This document shows positions 17,063-26,887 of a stretch of DNA of 64,000 bases, piece after piece (position 1 is the stretch's first letter; the number at the start of each line of letters is the position of its first letter). This DNA comes from Microbispora sp. ZYX-F-249. Lineage in GTDB: Bacteria; Actinomycetota; Actinomycetes; Streptosporangiales; Streptosporangiaceae. A program made the position numbers and the translations under genes. The DNA is taken from contig NZ_JBDJAW010000016.1 in the NCBI RefSeq assembly GCF_039649665.1, positions 119,056-183,055 of the forward strand, written 5' to 3'. The notes under the pieces were generated by a model, which was not told the origin of the DNA, ran no database searches, and worked only from the letters and a program-made list of their open reading frames with translations.

Positions 17063-18112
17063 GTGCACGTGCCCGATGGGTTCTTTGACGTCCCCGTGTC
17101 GGTCGGCGCCGGGGTCTTCGCCGCCGCAGGGGTGGCCGTGTGCCTGCGGGGCGCCAAACGGGAGCTCGACGACCGCACCGCCCCCATGGCGGGTCTGGTG
17201 GCCGCGTTCGTCTTCGCGGCGCAGATGCTCAACTTCCCCGTCGCGGCGGGCACCAGCGGCCATCTGCTCGGCGGGGCGCTGGCGGCGATACTCGTCGGGC
17301 CGTACACCGCCGTGTTGTGCGTCGCGGTCGTGCTGCTCGTCCAGGCGTTCTTCTTCGCCGACGGCGGGCTGACCGCGCTGGGTGTCAACATCACGCTGAT
17401 GGCGATCGTGACCGCGGTCGTCGGGTGGGCGGTGTTCCGGCTGATCACCCGGGGCGGGCCGCGCGGGCGGGCGACGCTGGTGGCCGCGTCGTTCGTGGCG
17501 GCGCTGGTCTCCGTCCCGGCGGCGGCGCTCGTGTTCACGGTCATGTTCTGGCTCGGCGGCACCGCGCCGATCGAGCTGGGCTCGGTGGCCGCCGCGATGG
17601 GCGGCGTGCACCTGCTCATCGGGCTCGGCGAGGGCTTCATCACCGCGCTCACCGTGAGCAGCGTGCTGGCCGTCCGCCCCGATCTCGTGTACGGCGCGCG
17701 CGGGATGGCCAGGGCGCTGACGCTGCGCACCGCCGAGGGAGATGTCCAGGTGGGCCAGGCGGCCCCGGAGGCTCCCCCGGCCGGAGTCGGCCTGCGTCCC
17801 GTCCTGGTGGGCGGTGGCCTCGTGGCCGTGCTGCTGGCCGGTGTCTTCTCGTTCTACGCCTCGGGCGACCCCGACGGGCTGGAGAAGGTGGCGGCCGACA
17901 AGGGCCTGAGCGCGCAGGAGAAGCCGCACGCGGTGGAGAACGGCCCGCTGGCCGACTACGCCGTCAAGGGCGTGGAGGACCAGCGGCTGTCCGGCGGGCT
18001 GGCCGGGGTGGCGGGCGTCGGGCTGACGGTCGCGGCCGGGGGCGGCGTGTTCTACGTCATCCGCCGGCGCCGGCGCCTGACCGACGGGATGACCCCCGCG
18101 AACGCGCAGTGA
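17063..18112 (+). CDS. nikM: ECF nickel/cobalt transporter substrate-binding permease with fused PDGLE domain
   Basis: 349 residues from GTG 17063 (AAGGGG upstream). The mature N-terminus MHVPDGF supplies the Met1 amine and His2, and His67 lies in G-T-S-G-H-L-L-G-G; these are the metal ligands of NikM/CbiM S-components. Six to seven helices follow. The C-terminal third contains G-D-P-D-G-L-E near 273-279 plus a last helix and a basic tail, the PDGLE (CbiN/NikN-like) module usually encoded separately. It imports Ni2+ or Co2+ together with the next two genes. The Nur box upstream favours nickel. Confidence 0.85.
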   Translation: MHVPDGFFDVPVSVGAGVFAAAGVAVCLRGAKRELDDRTAPMAGLVAAFVFAAQMLNFPVAAGTSGHLLGGALAAILVGPYTAVLCVAVVLLVQAFFFADGGLTALGVNITLMAIVTAVVGWAVFRLITRGGPRGRATLVAASFVAALVSVPAAALVFTVMFWLGGTAPIELGSVAAAMGGVHLLIGLGEGFITALTVSSVLAVRPDLVYGARGMARALTLRTAEGDVQVGQAAPEAPPAGVGLRPVLVGGGLVAVLLAGVFSFYASGDPDGLEKVAADKGLSAQEKPHAVENGPLADYAVKGVEDQRLSGGLAGVAGVGLTVAAGGGVFYVIRRRRRLTDGMTPANAQ

Positions 18113-18256
18113 GCGCACGCCGCCCGGGTGAGGACGCCGCGTGAGCGCCGAGCCCGGCAACTGCGACGAGCCCGATGAGCCGCCCGTGCGCGCCCGTGCC
18201 CGCCCTGGGCGCGGGCGGGCGGCGCGGGTCGGCGATGATGGCTCTGTGAGTGCGAA

Positions 18257-19021
18257 GTGAGCGCCGGGCACCATCACCCGATCTACCGGCCCGCCGACAC
18301 GCCCGTCCACCGGCTGCCGCCCCAGTGCAAGCTGGCGGCGGTCGTCGCGTTTGCGGTGTCCGTGGTCGCCACCCCGCGCGAGCGTTTCTGGGCCTTCGCC
18401 GTCGACGCGCTGCTGCTGGCCGCCGTCGCGGCAGCCGCCCGGGTGCCGGCCGGCGTGATCGCGCGGCGCATGGTCATCGAGGTGCCGTTCGTGCTGTTCG
18501 CGCTGGCGATTCCGGTGATCGGCACGGGCGAGCGGGTGCAGGTGCTCGGTCTGTCGCTGAGCGCCCCGGGCCTGTGGGCCGCCTGGAACATCCTGGCCAA
18601 GGCCACGCTGGGCGTGGTCGCCTCGATCCTGCTGGCGGCCACGACCGAGCCCCGGATGATGCTGCTCGGCGCCGAGCGGCTGCGGCTGCCCCGGCTGCTC
18701 GTCCAGATCGCGACGTTCATGCTGCGCTACCTCGACGTGATCCTCGACCAGATGCGGCGCATGCGGATCGCCAGGGAGTCACGGGGATTCGTCGCGCGGG
18801 ACCTCCGGCAGGCCCCCGTGCTGGCGAAGTCGGCGGGCGCCCTGTTCATCCGCTCGTACGAGCGGGGGGAGCGGGTCCATCTCGCCATGCTGAGCCGGGG
18901 CTACATGGGCGAGATGCCAACGATTAGGGATATATCGGCAACTGGGCGAGACTGGGCGATGGCGGGCATGCTTCCGTGTCTCGCCGCGGCGACGGCCCTA
19001 CTGGCGTGGAGCACGACGTGA
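18257..19021 (+). CDS. nikQ: ECF transporter T-component (transmembrane coupling protein)
   Basis: 254 residues from GTG 18257. It has a His-rich start (MSAGHHHPIYRPADTP), hydrophobic helices, and the two coupling motifs of T-components in the cytoplasmic helices: A-R-E-S-R-G-F and L-S-R-G-Y-M-G-E. These dock on the Q-helix of the ATPase. A 144-bp gap separates it from nikM; its stop overlaps the nikO start. Confidence 0.85.
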   Translation: MSAGHHHPIYRPADTPVHRLPPQCKLAAVVAFAVSVVATPRERFWAFAVDALLLAAVAAAARVPAGVIARRMVIEVPFVLFALAIPVIGTGERVQVLGLSLSAPGLWAAWNILAKATLGVVASILLAATTEPRMMLLGAERLRLPRLLVQIATFMLRYLDVILDQMRRMRIARESRGFVARDLRQAPVLAKSAGALFIRSYERGERVHLAMLSRGYMGEMPTIRDISATGRDWAMAGMLPCLAAATALLAWSTT

Positions 19022-19770
19022 CCTCCGGCAGCCCTTCTCTCACGGTGAGCAGGCTCGCGTACGCCTATCCCGACGGGACACAGGCGTTGTACGGCGTGGA
19101 CCTGACGATCGAGCGGGGAGAGCGGGTCGCCCTGCTCGGCCCGAACGGCGCGGGCAAGACGACGCTCGTCATGCACCTCAACGGCATCCTCACGCCGGGG
19201 CACGGGACGGTGGAGGTGGCCGGGCTTCCCGTCCGCGCGGACACCCTGCGGGAGATCCGCCGCCGGGTCGGGCTGGTGTTCCAGGATCCGGACGACCAGC
19301 TGTTCATGCCGACCGTGCGGGAGGACGTCGCGTTCGGCCCGGCCAACCTCGGGCTGCGCGGCGCGGAGCTCAACCGCCGTGTGCGGGACGCGCTGGAGCG
19401 GGTCGGCATGCTGGAGGCGATCGACCGGCCGCCCCACCACCTGTCCTTCGGCCAGCGCCGCCGGGTGGCCGTGGCCACCGTGCTGGCGATGGAACCGGAG
19501 ATCCTCGTCCTCGACGAGCCGTCGTCCAACCTCGACCCCGCGTCCCGCCATGAGCTGGCCGAGATCCTCAAGAGCCTGGACGTGACCGTGCTGATGGTCA
19601 CCCACGACCTGCCGTACGCGCTGGAACTGTGCGAGCGTTCGCTCGTCATGTCCGAGGGGGTGATCGCGGCCGACGGGCCGACGAATGCCCTGCTCTCCGA
19701 CGAGCGGTTGCTCACGGCGCACCGGCTCGAACTCCCTTACGGGTTCGCCGTCCCTGCTCAGCCGGGGTGA
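19018..19770 (+). CDS. nikO: ECF transporter ATPase
   Basis: 250 residues from GTG 19018, overlapping the nikQ stop by four bases, so translation is coupled. ABC motifs: Walker A GPNGAGKTT, Q-loop VFQDPDDQLFMPTV, signature L-S-F-G-Q-R-R-R-V-A (the CbiO/NikO form), Walker B EILVLDEPSSNLDP and the switch His in M-V-T-H-D-L. It energises nikM/nikQ. Only one ATPase is encoded, so it should act as a homodimer (group I ECF). Confidence 0.9.
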   Translation: MTSGSPSLTVSRLAYAYPDGTQALYGVDLTIERGERVALLGPNGAGKTTLVMHLNGILTPGHGTVEVAGLPVRADTLREIRRRVGLVFQDPDDQLFMPTVREDVAFGPANLGLRGAELNRRVRDALERVGMLEAIDRPPHHLSFGQRRRVAVATVLAMEPEILVLDEPSSNLDPASRHELAEILKSLDVTVLMVTHDLPYALELCERSLVMSEGVIAADGPTNALLSDERLLTAHRLELPYGFAVPAQPG

Positions 19771-19810
19771 TGGATAAGTAAAGTGGGCCGGAGCTGAGGA
19801 GGTCCCGACG

Positions 19811-20155
19811 ATGAAGCTGCGGCTCGCGCGCCAATCGCTCTCCAATGCCGTCGTGGTGGCTGTGGAGGGGGAGCTCGACCTGTTCACGGCTCCGTTCCTG
19901 CGCGACGAGATCCGCGACGCCATCCGTGACGACGGCCCGACCCTCGTGCTCGACCTCGGCGAGCTGTCGTTCATGGACTCCAGCGGACTGAGCGTGCTCA
20001 TCGAGGCATGGCGGCTGGCCACCAGCGAGGGCGGCACGGTGTCTCTCGCCTCGCCGCAGCCTCCGGTGGCCCGCATCCTGCGCACGACCGGCCTGGACCG
20101 GCGGATCAAGGTCTACCCCGACGTCGATACCGCGATTTTGCAGCACCCCGAGTAG
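19811..20155 (+). CDS. Anti-sigma-factor antagonist, STAS domain
   Basis: 114 residues with GAGGAGGT upstream. The STAS fold shows VVVAVEGELDLFTAPFLRDE and the phosphorylation loop F-M-D-S-S-G-L, with Ser58 at the position used in SpoIIAA. Partner anti-sigma kinase and sigma factor are not adjacent. The SpoIIE-type phosphatase at 30344 could act on proteins of this class. Confidence 0.9.
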   Translation: MKLRLARQSLSNAVVVAVEGELDLFTAPFLRDEIRDAIRDDGPTLVLDLGELSFMDSSGLSVLIEAWRLATSEGGTVSLASPQPPVARILRTTGLDRRIKVYPDVDTAILQHPE

Positions 20156-20188
20156 AACTTCATTCGGTTCGCGCGTTAAGGTCCGGCT

Positions 20189-20968
20189 ATGGATCTGAAC
20201 GGAGCAGCAGCAATCATCTCGGGCGGTGCCAGCGGCCTCGGCGAGGCCTCGGCCCGCGAGCTGGCCCGCGTCGGCGCGACGGTGGTCGTGGCCGACCTCA
20301 ACGCCGAGCGCGGCAAGGCGCTGGCCGACGAGATCGGCGGTGTGTTCGCCCACACCGACGTGTCCGACGAGGCGTCGGTGCAGGCCGCGGTCGAGGCGGC
20401 GGTCGCCACCGGCAAGCCGTTGCGCGCCGTGATCAGCAGCGCCGGCATCGGCTGGGCGCAGCGCACCGTCGGCCGGGACGGCTCCCCGCACGACCTGGCG
20501 TCCTACCGCAAGGTGATCGACGTCAACCTGATCGGCACCTTCAACCTCATGCGCATCGGCGCCGCGGCCATGGCCCAGACCGAGCCGGTCGACGAGGACG
20601 GCGCCCGCGGCGTCGTCATCAACACCGCGTCGGTCGCCGGCATCGAGGGCCAGACGGGCCAGGTGGCGTACTCGGCGTCGAAGGGCGGCATCATCGGCAT
20701 GACCCTGCCCGCGGCCCGCGACCTCGCGGCGATCGGCGTCCGCGTGCTGACCATCGCGCCGGGCATCATCGACACCCCGATCTACGGGAAGATCGGCGAC
20801 AAGAACGCCGAGGAGTTCAAGGCCAAGCTCATCGGGCCGGTGGCGTTCCCGAAGCGGCTCGGCAAGGCCTCCGAGTTCGGCCACCTGGTCCGCGCGCTGA
20901 TCGAGAACGACTACATGAACGGCGAGGTCATCCGTTTCGACGGTGGCATCCGCTTCCAGCCCAAGTAA
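20189..20968 (+). CDS. Short-chain dehydrogenase, 3-hydroxyacyl-CoA dehydrogenase type-2-like
   Basis: 259 residues. Classical SDR: SGGASGLGEASARELAR nucleotide loop, Asp after VVVADLN favouring NAD, N-S/A-A-G motif as SSAGIGW, catalytic Ser in INTASVAG and Y-S-A-S-K. The insertion GRDGSPHDLASYRKVIDVNL and the C-terminal FPKRLGKASEFGHLV match HSD10-like 3-hydroxyacyl-CoA dehydrogenases. It sits 15 bp before an enoyl-CoA hydratase, so a beta-oxidation pair is likely. Confidence 0.85.
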   Translation: MDLNGAAAIISGGASGLGEASARELARVGATVVVADLNAERGKALADEIGGVFAHTDVSDEASVQAAVEAAVATGKPLRAVISSAGIGWAQRTVGRDGSPHDLASYRKVIDVNLIGTFNLMRIGAAAMAQTEPVDEDGARGVVINTASVAGIEGQTGQVAYSASKGGIIGMTLPAARDLAAIGVRVLTIAPGIIDTPIYGKIGDKNAEEFKAKLIGPVAFPKRLGKASEFGHLVRALIENDYMNGEVIRFDGGIRFQPK

Positions 20969-20983
20969 GCCGAGTGAGGTCAG

Positions 20984-21781
20984 GTGTCCGAGGTCAACTC
21001 CGGGCCGGCCGCTGAGCCGGACGAGGTACTCGTAGAGATCGTCGACGGCGGCGTGGCCGTCGTCACCATCAACCGGCCCAGGGCCAGGAACGCCGTGAAC
21101 GGCGCCGTGGCGCGCGGAATCGCGGCCGCCCTGGACGAGCTGGACGACAGCCCCGACGTGTCCGCGATCGTCCTCACCGGGGCCGGCGGCACGTTCTCGG
21201 CCGGCATGGACCTGAAGGGCTTCCTCACCGGCGACATGCCGGTGGTCGAGGGCCGGGGCTTCGGCGGCATCACCGAGGCGCCGCCGAAGAAGCCGATCCT
21301 CGCCGCGGTCGAGGGGTACGCACTGGCCGGCGGCTTCGAGCTGGCGTTGTCCTGCGACATCATCGTCGCGTCCGAGGAGGCGAAGTTCGGCCTGCCGGAG
21401 CCCAAGCGCGGCCTGGTGGCCGGCGCGGGCGGGGTCATGCGGCTGCCGCGCCGCATCCCGTACCACATCGCCATGGAGATCGCCCTCACCGGCGACCACT
21501 ACCCGGCGGCCCGGCTGTACGAGCTGGGGCTGGTCAACCGCATCACCTACCCCGGCGAGGCGCTCAACGGCGCGCTCGAACTGGCCCGCACGATCGCCGC
21601 GAACGCGCCGCTGGCGCTCGCCGCGACCAAGCGGGTCATCATCGAGTCGGCCGACTGGTCGCTCGACGAGATGTTCCGCAAGCAGGGCGAGATCGTGAGC
21701 CCGGTCTTCACGTCGAAGGACGCGATGGAGGGCGCCGCGGCCTTCGCCGAGAAGCGCGCTCCCGTCTGGAAGGGCGAATAG
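20984..21781 (+). CDS. Enoyl-CoA hydratase/isomerase (crotonase family)
   Basis: 265 residues from GTG 20984. The oxyanion-hole segment is SAGMDLKGFL; both acidic positions of active hydratases are kept (G-G-F-E-L-A-L-S-C-D and F-G-L-P-E-P-K-R-G-L). It therefore looks catalytically competent. It probably forms an operon with the dehydrogenase upstream and ends at a strong hairpin. Confidence 0.85.
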   Translation: MSEVNSGPAAEPDEVLVEIVDGGVAVVTINRPRARNAVNGAVARGIAAALDELDDSPDVSAIVLTGAGGTFSAGMDLKGFLTGDMPVVEGRGFGGITEAPPKKPILAAVEGYALAGGFELALSCDIIVASEEAKFGLPEPKRGLVAGAGGVMRLPRRIPYHIAMEIALTGDHYPAARLYELGLVNRITYPGEALNGALELARTIAANAPLALAATKRVIIESADWSLDEMFRKQGEIVSPVFTSKDAMEGAAAFAEKRAPVWKGE

Positions 21782-21799
21782 CCCTCAGCCGCAGATCCC

Positions 21800-21832
21800 G
21801 CTCGGGGCGCCCCCTCCAGGGGCGCCCCGAGC
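21800..21832 (+). terminator. Perfect 14-bp GC hairpin terminator
   Basis: GCTCGGGGCGCCCC pairs with GGGGCGCCCCGAGC around a CTCCA loop, 18 bp after the crotonase stop. No T-run follows. Confidence 0.7.
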
Positions 21833-21989
21833 CGTGTCCGCCCCGCGGTGGGCGCATCTCCCCGGACTCCCGACAGCGCTGCCGCCGGCGGCTCCGCCGG
21901 GCGGGGACACCGGCGGCAGCGCACTCCCCGGTATGGCGGACCGGACATCCCCCGCGGTGATGACGCCCCGCTCGCTCCCTCGCGCCTAG

Positions 21990-22021
21990 TTTCTCGTGCT
22001 GATCACGAAGCACACGAGAAA
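21990..22021. promoter_or_regulatory. Inverted repeat before the collagen-like gene
   Basis: TTTCTCGTG and CACGAGAAA, 14 nt apart, end immediately before the AAAGGTGA ribosome site. It could be an operator or an RNA hairpin covering the ribosome site. Confidence 0.5.
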
Positions 22022-22031
22022 GGTGACGACC

Positions 22032-22856
22032 ATGCGGACAGGACGTGCCGGACGGGGAACGTGGATGGCGGTCGGTGCGGCGGCGGGGCTGCTCGTGGGC
22101 GGCGGGGGAGTCGCCGTGGCCACGACGGCGGCGACCTCGTCGATCGTGGCCTGTGTGGGCCCCGACGGCGTCATGCGGATGCCCCAGGCGCTGGAGGAGT
22201 CGGTCCAGGGCCGTACCGAGGGCGCGCAGGCCGCCGCGCCGGTCCCCGCCGGCACGTGTCCCGTCGAGTACCGGACCGTCTCCTGGAACGTCGCCGGACC
22301 TCAGGGCCCCGCCGGACCGGCCGGACCGGCCGGACCCCAGGGCCTCAGCGGGCCGGCCGGACCCCAGGGGCCCAAGGGAGAGACCGGTCCTCAGGGGCCG
22401 CAGGGCGAGAAGGGGGAGAAGGGCGAGCCCGGCGCGACGTACGGGCGGACCCGCTACGTCCGTCAGGCCGTTGATCGTCAGGACGACGCGAGGATGGAGG
22501 TAGTGCGCGTCGCCGAACTGCCCGCGGGGGACTACATCATCCAAACCCGTGTCGACGTCAATCCCTGGTCGAGTAGTGGACCGGGGACGTCCGGCTACTA
22601 CGCCCTGTGCGACCTCAACACGCCCACCGGAGTCGTCTCAGTCCGCAGCGAGCAGGACCAGGCAAGGTGGCCCAGAATCGAGTTCTTCGCCACCGCGAAG
22701 CTGAGCGCTCCCGGCCCCATGATCCTCAGCTGCCGATCGGCGAACGTCGAGTATGTCGGTTACGACGGCACGTTGATGGTGACCCGCGTGCCCGAGGTCG
22801 TCGTCTCACCGGCCGTCTCACCGGCCGCCTCGCCGACCGGCCACCCGTCGCGCTGA
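22032..22856 (+). CDS. Secreted collagen-like protein
   Basis: 274 residues from ATG 22032 (earlier in-frame starts exist). Residues 1-35 form a signal peptide. Residues 89-136 are sixteen uninterrupted Gly-X-Y triplets rich in Pro, Gln, Lys and Glu ([15 protein letters not shown]), able to trimerise as a collagen helix. A cysteine-containing N-terminal segment precedes them. The C-terminal domain of about 120 residues looks beta-rich, like C1q/TNF-type heads on other bacterial collagens. It ends with a short Ser/Pro tail and has no membrane anchor. Likely a released or wall-associated surface protein. Confidence 0.8.
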   Translation: MRTGRAGRGTWMAVGAAAGLLVGGGGVAVATTAATSSIVACVGPDGVMRMPQALEESVQGRTEGAQAAAPVPAGTCPVEYRTVSWNVAGPQGPAGPAGPAGPQGLSGPAGPQGPKGETGPQGPQGEKGEKGEPGATYGRTRYVRQAVDRQDDARMEVVRVAELPAGDYIIQTRVDVNPWSSSGPGTSGYYALCDLNTPTGVVSVRSEQDQARWPRIEFFATAKLSAPGPMILSCRSANVEYVGYDGTLMVTRVPEVVVSPAVSPAASPTGHPSR

Positions 22857-22940
22857 CGGAGCAGGAGGACGGCTGAGCGCAGGTGAGGAGGCGCTCAGCG
22901 GAAGCAGCGCTCTCGCCCGTGGGACGAGAGCGACACCCGG

Positions 22941-23849
22941 TCAGAGCGGGTCGCCGAGGGGGCCGTACTCCTCCTCCAGGGCGTTCGCCCAGTGCGCGGC
23001 GAAGTCGGGCCGGGTGCCGTCCGTGTCGGTGAAGCCGTATTCCTCGTACAGCCCCCAGGTGGCGAGGGCGCGTCCGGTCTTGCTCATCACGCCGGGATCG
23101 GCGGCCAGGGCGGCGACGGCCCGTCCCAGGTAGGCCGGGGTCTCGGAGTGGGCGAAGTTCGGGTCCTTCGCCACCGCGTCCCGCCAGTTGTCCTCGGTCA
23201 CGCCGAAGTGCTCCAGCATGGCCTCCGAGCGCAGGAAACCCGGAGTGACGGCGACGGCCGCCACGCCGTACGGCTTGAGCTCCGCCGCCTGGGCCACGGC
23301 CAGACGGATCACGGTGGACTTGGCGATGTCGTAGAAGAACGAGCCGCGATACCGGGCGGTGTTGCCGTCGGTGACCTCGACGACCAGACCGCTCCGGCGG
23401 GCGACCATCAGCGGAAGCGCGAACCGGCTGGTGACGATGTGCGTCTCCACCGCACGGCGAAGCAGCCGCAGGCCGGTGTCGAGGTCCTGCTCCCACAGCG
23501 GATGCGCCCAGTCGGTCAGCGCGTCGCCGCCCCACACGGAGTTGACCAGGACGTCGAGCCGGCCGTCCTGTTCGGAGGCGATCCGGTCGACCAGGGCGCG
23601 GACCTCCCCGGGGTCGCCGTGGTCGGTGCGCACGGCGATGCCGGTGCCGCCTGCGGCGGTGACGCGGGCGGCGGTCTCCTCGATGGTCTCGGGACGGCCC
23701 AGGTCGGAGCGGCCGGCCGCGCTGCTGCGGCCGGTGACGTAGACCGTCGCGCCCGCGGCCCCAAGCTCGACGGCGATGCCGCGCCCGCCGCCTCTCGTGC
23801 CTCCCGCGACGAGGGCGACCTTCCCGGCGAGCGGCCGGCTGTCGTTCAT
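22941..23849 (-). CDS. Short-chain dehydrogenase/reductase
   Basis: 302 residues. ATG 23849 has AAGGAGA 5 nt upstream and overlaps the tetR stop (ATGA). Motifs: VALVAGGTRGGGRGIAVEL (nucleotide loop), TVYVTGRSSA (NADP-type), VLVNSVWGGD in place of N-A-G, VVEVTDGN and F-Y-D-I-A-K-S in place of Y-x-x-x-K. It belongs to a divergent SDR branch of actinobacteria. Substrate unknown; controlled by the adjacent TetR. Confidence 0.8.
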   Translation of the reverse strand: MNDSRPLAGKVALVAGGTRGGGRGIAVELGAAGATVYVTGRSSAAGRSDLGRPETIEETAARVTAAGGTGIAVRTDHGDPGEVRALVDRIASEQDGRLDVLVNSVWGGDALTDWAHPLWEQDLDTGLRLLRRAVETHIVTSRFALPLMVARRSGLVVEVTDGNTARYRGSFFYDIAKSTVIRLAVAQAAELKPYGVAAVAVTPGFLRSEAMLEHFGVTEDNWRDAVAKDPNFAHSETPAYLGRAVAALAADPGVMSKTGRALATWGLYEEYGFTDTDGTRPDFAAHWANALEEEYGPLGDPL

Positions 23850-24448
23850 GACGTCTCCTTCGAGGAAATGTGAGGCGAAAGGACGGTGGTCACCGCACGC
23901 CGGAGCCGCTCCGGCAGCGTGCCCCGCCGGTCGAGGGCCCACGTCAGACCGGTGCCGGCGATCAGCGACTGGACGGACTCGGCCAAGGCGGCGGTGTCGG
24001 CGCCGGCGCGGAGCTCTCCCGCGGCCACCGCCTCGTCCAGCAGGGCCAGGATCGCCCTTCGCTGTGCCTCGTGCATGGCCAGGGCGTGCTCGTGCAGTTG
24101 CGGATCGGTGAGGTCCATGCAGAGGAACGCCAGGTGGTTGGCGAAGCGCTCCGGCGTGTTCATGAGGGCCATCGACTCCTCGGCCAGCGCCAGCAGCGCC
24201 TCCAGAGGGGAGGGACACCCCTGCCGCCGCCGCTCGTGGTGCGCCTCGGCCTCATGCGCCGACTGCCTCGCCAGCGCCACCAGCAGACCCCGCTTGGACC
24301 CGAACCGCTGCACGAGAGTGCCGGGGACGAGCCCCACCTCGTCGGCGACGGCGGCGAGGGTCAGCCCCGCGGGACCCACCCGGCCGATCACCTCGGCCGC
24401 CGCGCGCAGAATCACCGAATCGTCCACTCCTCGGGGGCGTCCCGCCAC
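23846..24448 (-). CDS. TetR-family transcriptional regulator
   Basis: 200 residues from GTG 24448 with GGGAGGGG upstream. The HTH reads DSVILRAAAEVIGRVG, LTLAAVADEVGLVPGTLVQR and FGSKRGLL. It is translationally coupled to the SDR gene. An AT-rich palindrome at 24464 is the likely operator. Confidence 0.85.
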   Translation of the reverse strand: MAGRPRGVDDSVILRAAAEVIGRVGPAGLTLAAVADEVGLVPGTLVQRFGSKRGLLVALARQSAHEAEAHHERRRQGCPSPLEALLALAEESMALMNTPERFANHLAFLCMDLTDPQLHEHALAMHEAQRRAILALLDEAVAAGELRAGADTAALAESVQSLIAGTGLTWALDRRGTLPERLRRAVTTVLSPHISSKETS

Positions 24449-24463
24449 CGGCCCCTCCCTTTT

Positions 24464-24483
24464 ATAAATGCTCGTTCATTTAT
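24464..24483. promoter_or_regulatory. TetR operator
   Basis: ATAAATG-CTCGTT-CATTTAT is a perfect inverted repeat 16 bp upstream of the tetR start, overlapping the AT-rich promoter. Confidence 0.7.
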
Positions 24484-24540
24484 TAATACAGCCCGTTCGC
24501 CCCTCCCGGCAACCCGTCGGCATGAACCCCGCGGATCCGG

Positions 24541-24569
24541 GCAGTCCGCTCGTTCGTGAGCGGGACTGC
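24541..24569. repeat. Bulged inverted repeat before the rhomboid gene
   Basis: GCAGTCCGCTC and GAGCGGGACTGC are complementary except for one extra G, with a 6-nt loop, 14 bp before the ATG. It could be an operator or a 5' leader hairpin. Confidence 0.4.
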
Positions 24570-24582
24570 GTACGGTGAAGCC

Positions 24583-25209
24583 ATGAGTGATTCCGGGGCC
24601 GGCCTGCCCCGAGCGGGCCGGTCGATGCGGGAGCGGACGTCCGCGCTGCTCACCGGCGCCCTCGGCAGCGCGATCCTGATGATCGTGCTCGTCTCGGTGA
24701 TGTGGGCCGTCGAGATCGTGGACTACATGCAGAACGGACGGCTCGACAGGTACGGCATCGTCGCCCACGAGCCGGACGGTCTGCCCGGGATCCTCTTCGC
24801 GCCGTTCCTGCACGCCGGGTTCAGCCATCTGATGGCGAACTCGCTGCCCCTGCTGATCCTGGGGTTCCTGGCCGCCATCCGGGGAATCGGCAGGTTCCTC
24901 GCCGCGAGCCTGGTCATCATCCTGGTCAGCGGGGTGGGCGTGTGGTTCACCAGCCCGCCGGACACGCTGACGATCGGCGCGAGCGGCCTCGTCTTCGGCT
25001 ACTTCGGGTATGTCGTGGCCCGGGGGCTCTTCGACCGCCGGGCCCTCGACATCGTGCTCGGCGTCGTGGTCGCCGTGCTGTACTACTCGATCTTGTGGGG
25101 GGCCCTGCCCACCCAGCCGGGCGTCTCCTGGCAGGGCCACCTGTTCGGGCTCATCGGCGGCGTGATCGCCGCGTGGCTGCTGCGCCGCCGCAAGCCCGTG
25201 ACGGCCTGA
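24583..25209 (+). CDS. Rhomboid-family intramembrane serine protease
   Basis: 208 residues, six predicted helices. Catalytic Ser134 lies in I-G-A-S-G-L-V-F-G-Y and His186 in W-Q-G-H-L-F-G-L; F-L-H-A-G-F-S-H-L-M-A-N-S is the conserved helix 2 motif. All required residues are present. Substrates are unknown; single-pass membrane proteins are the usual targets. Confidence 0.9.
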   Translation: MSDSGAGLPRAGRSMRERTSALLTGALGSAILMIVLVSVMWAVEIVDYMQNGRLDRYGIVAHEPDGLPGILFAPFLHAGFSHLMANSLPLLILGFLAAIRGIGRFLAASLVIILVSGVGVWFTSPPDTLTIGASGLVFGYFGYVVARGLFDRRALDIVLGVVVAVLYYSILWGALPTQPGVSWQGHLFGLIGGVIAAWLLRRRKPVTA

Positions 25210-25413
25210 CCCGCGAACGGCTCAGGAGCCGGACGGAGTTCTCGTCGATCTCGATCATGACGATCTGCCCCGGATCGATGAATTCGGGGCGGATCGTGAC
25301 CAGCATGGTGTCGCGGGCCACGCCGTACAGCCGGGCGATCTCGCTGCCTCTGTCCGGACGGTGACAAACACATCCCTGCTTGGACGGAGCGCCGCACACC
25401 GTTACAGGAAACG

Positions 25414-25442
25414 AAAAAGCCGACGGTCCGGAGACCGCCGGC
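25414..25442 (-). terminator. Rho-independent terminator of serC
   Basis: Read on the minus strand, GCCGGCGGTC-TCCG-GACCGTCGGC (one G-U pair) is followed by TTTTT. It is one of few hairpins here with a T-run. Confidence 0.85.
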
Positions 25443-25447
25443 GAGAT

Positions 25448-25474
25448 CGGCGGCCGCCCGGGAGGCGGCCGCCG
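25448..25474 (-). terminator. Second hairpin after serC
   Basis: CGGCGGCCGCC and GGCGGCCGCCG form an 11-bp stem with a 5-nt loop, between the serC stop and the T-run terminator. Confidence 0.5.
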
Positions 25475-25483
25475 TGAGATCCG

Positions 25484-26887
<1,404 letters not shown>

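Noticed and set aside
15566..18310. A 914-codon minus-strand frame
   Set aside because: Antisense to the glycosyltransferase and nikM, both of which have clear motifs. Low-complexity Arg/His/Gly translation.
25151..25399. An 82-codon minus-strand frame with the stretch V-T-I-R-P-E-F-I-D-P-G-Q-I-V
   Set aside because: The internal part looks protein-like, but the frame runs into the rhomboid gene, has no ribosome site, and I recognise no family. It may be a gene remnant; left uncalled.
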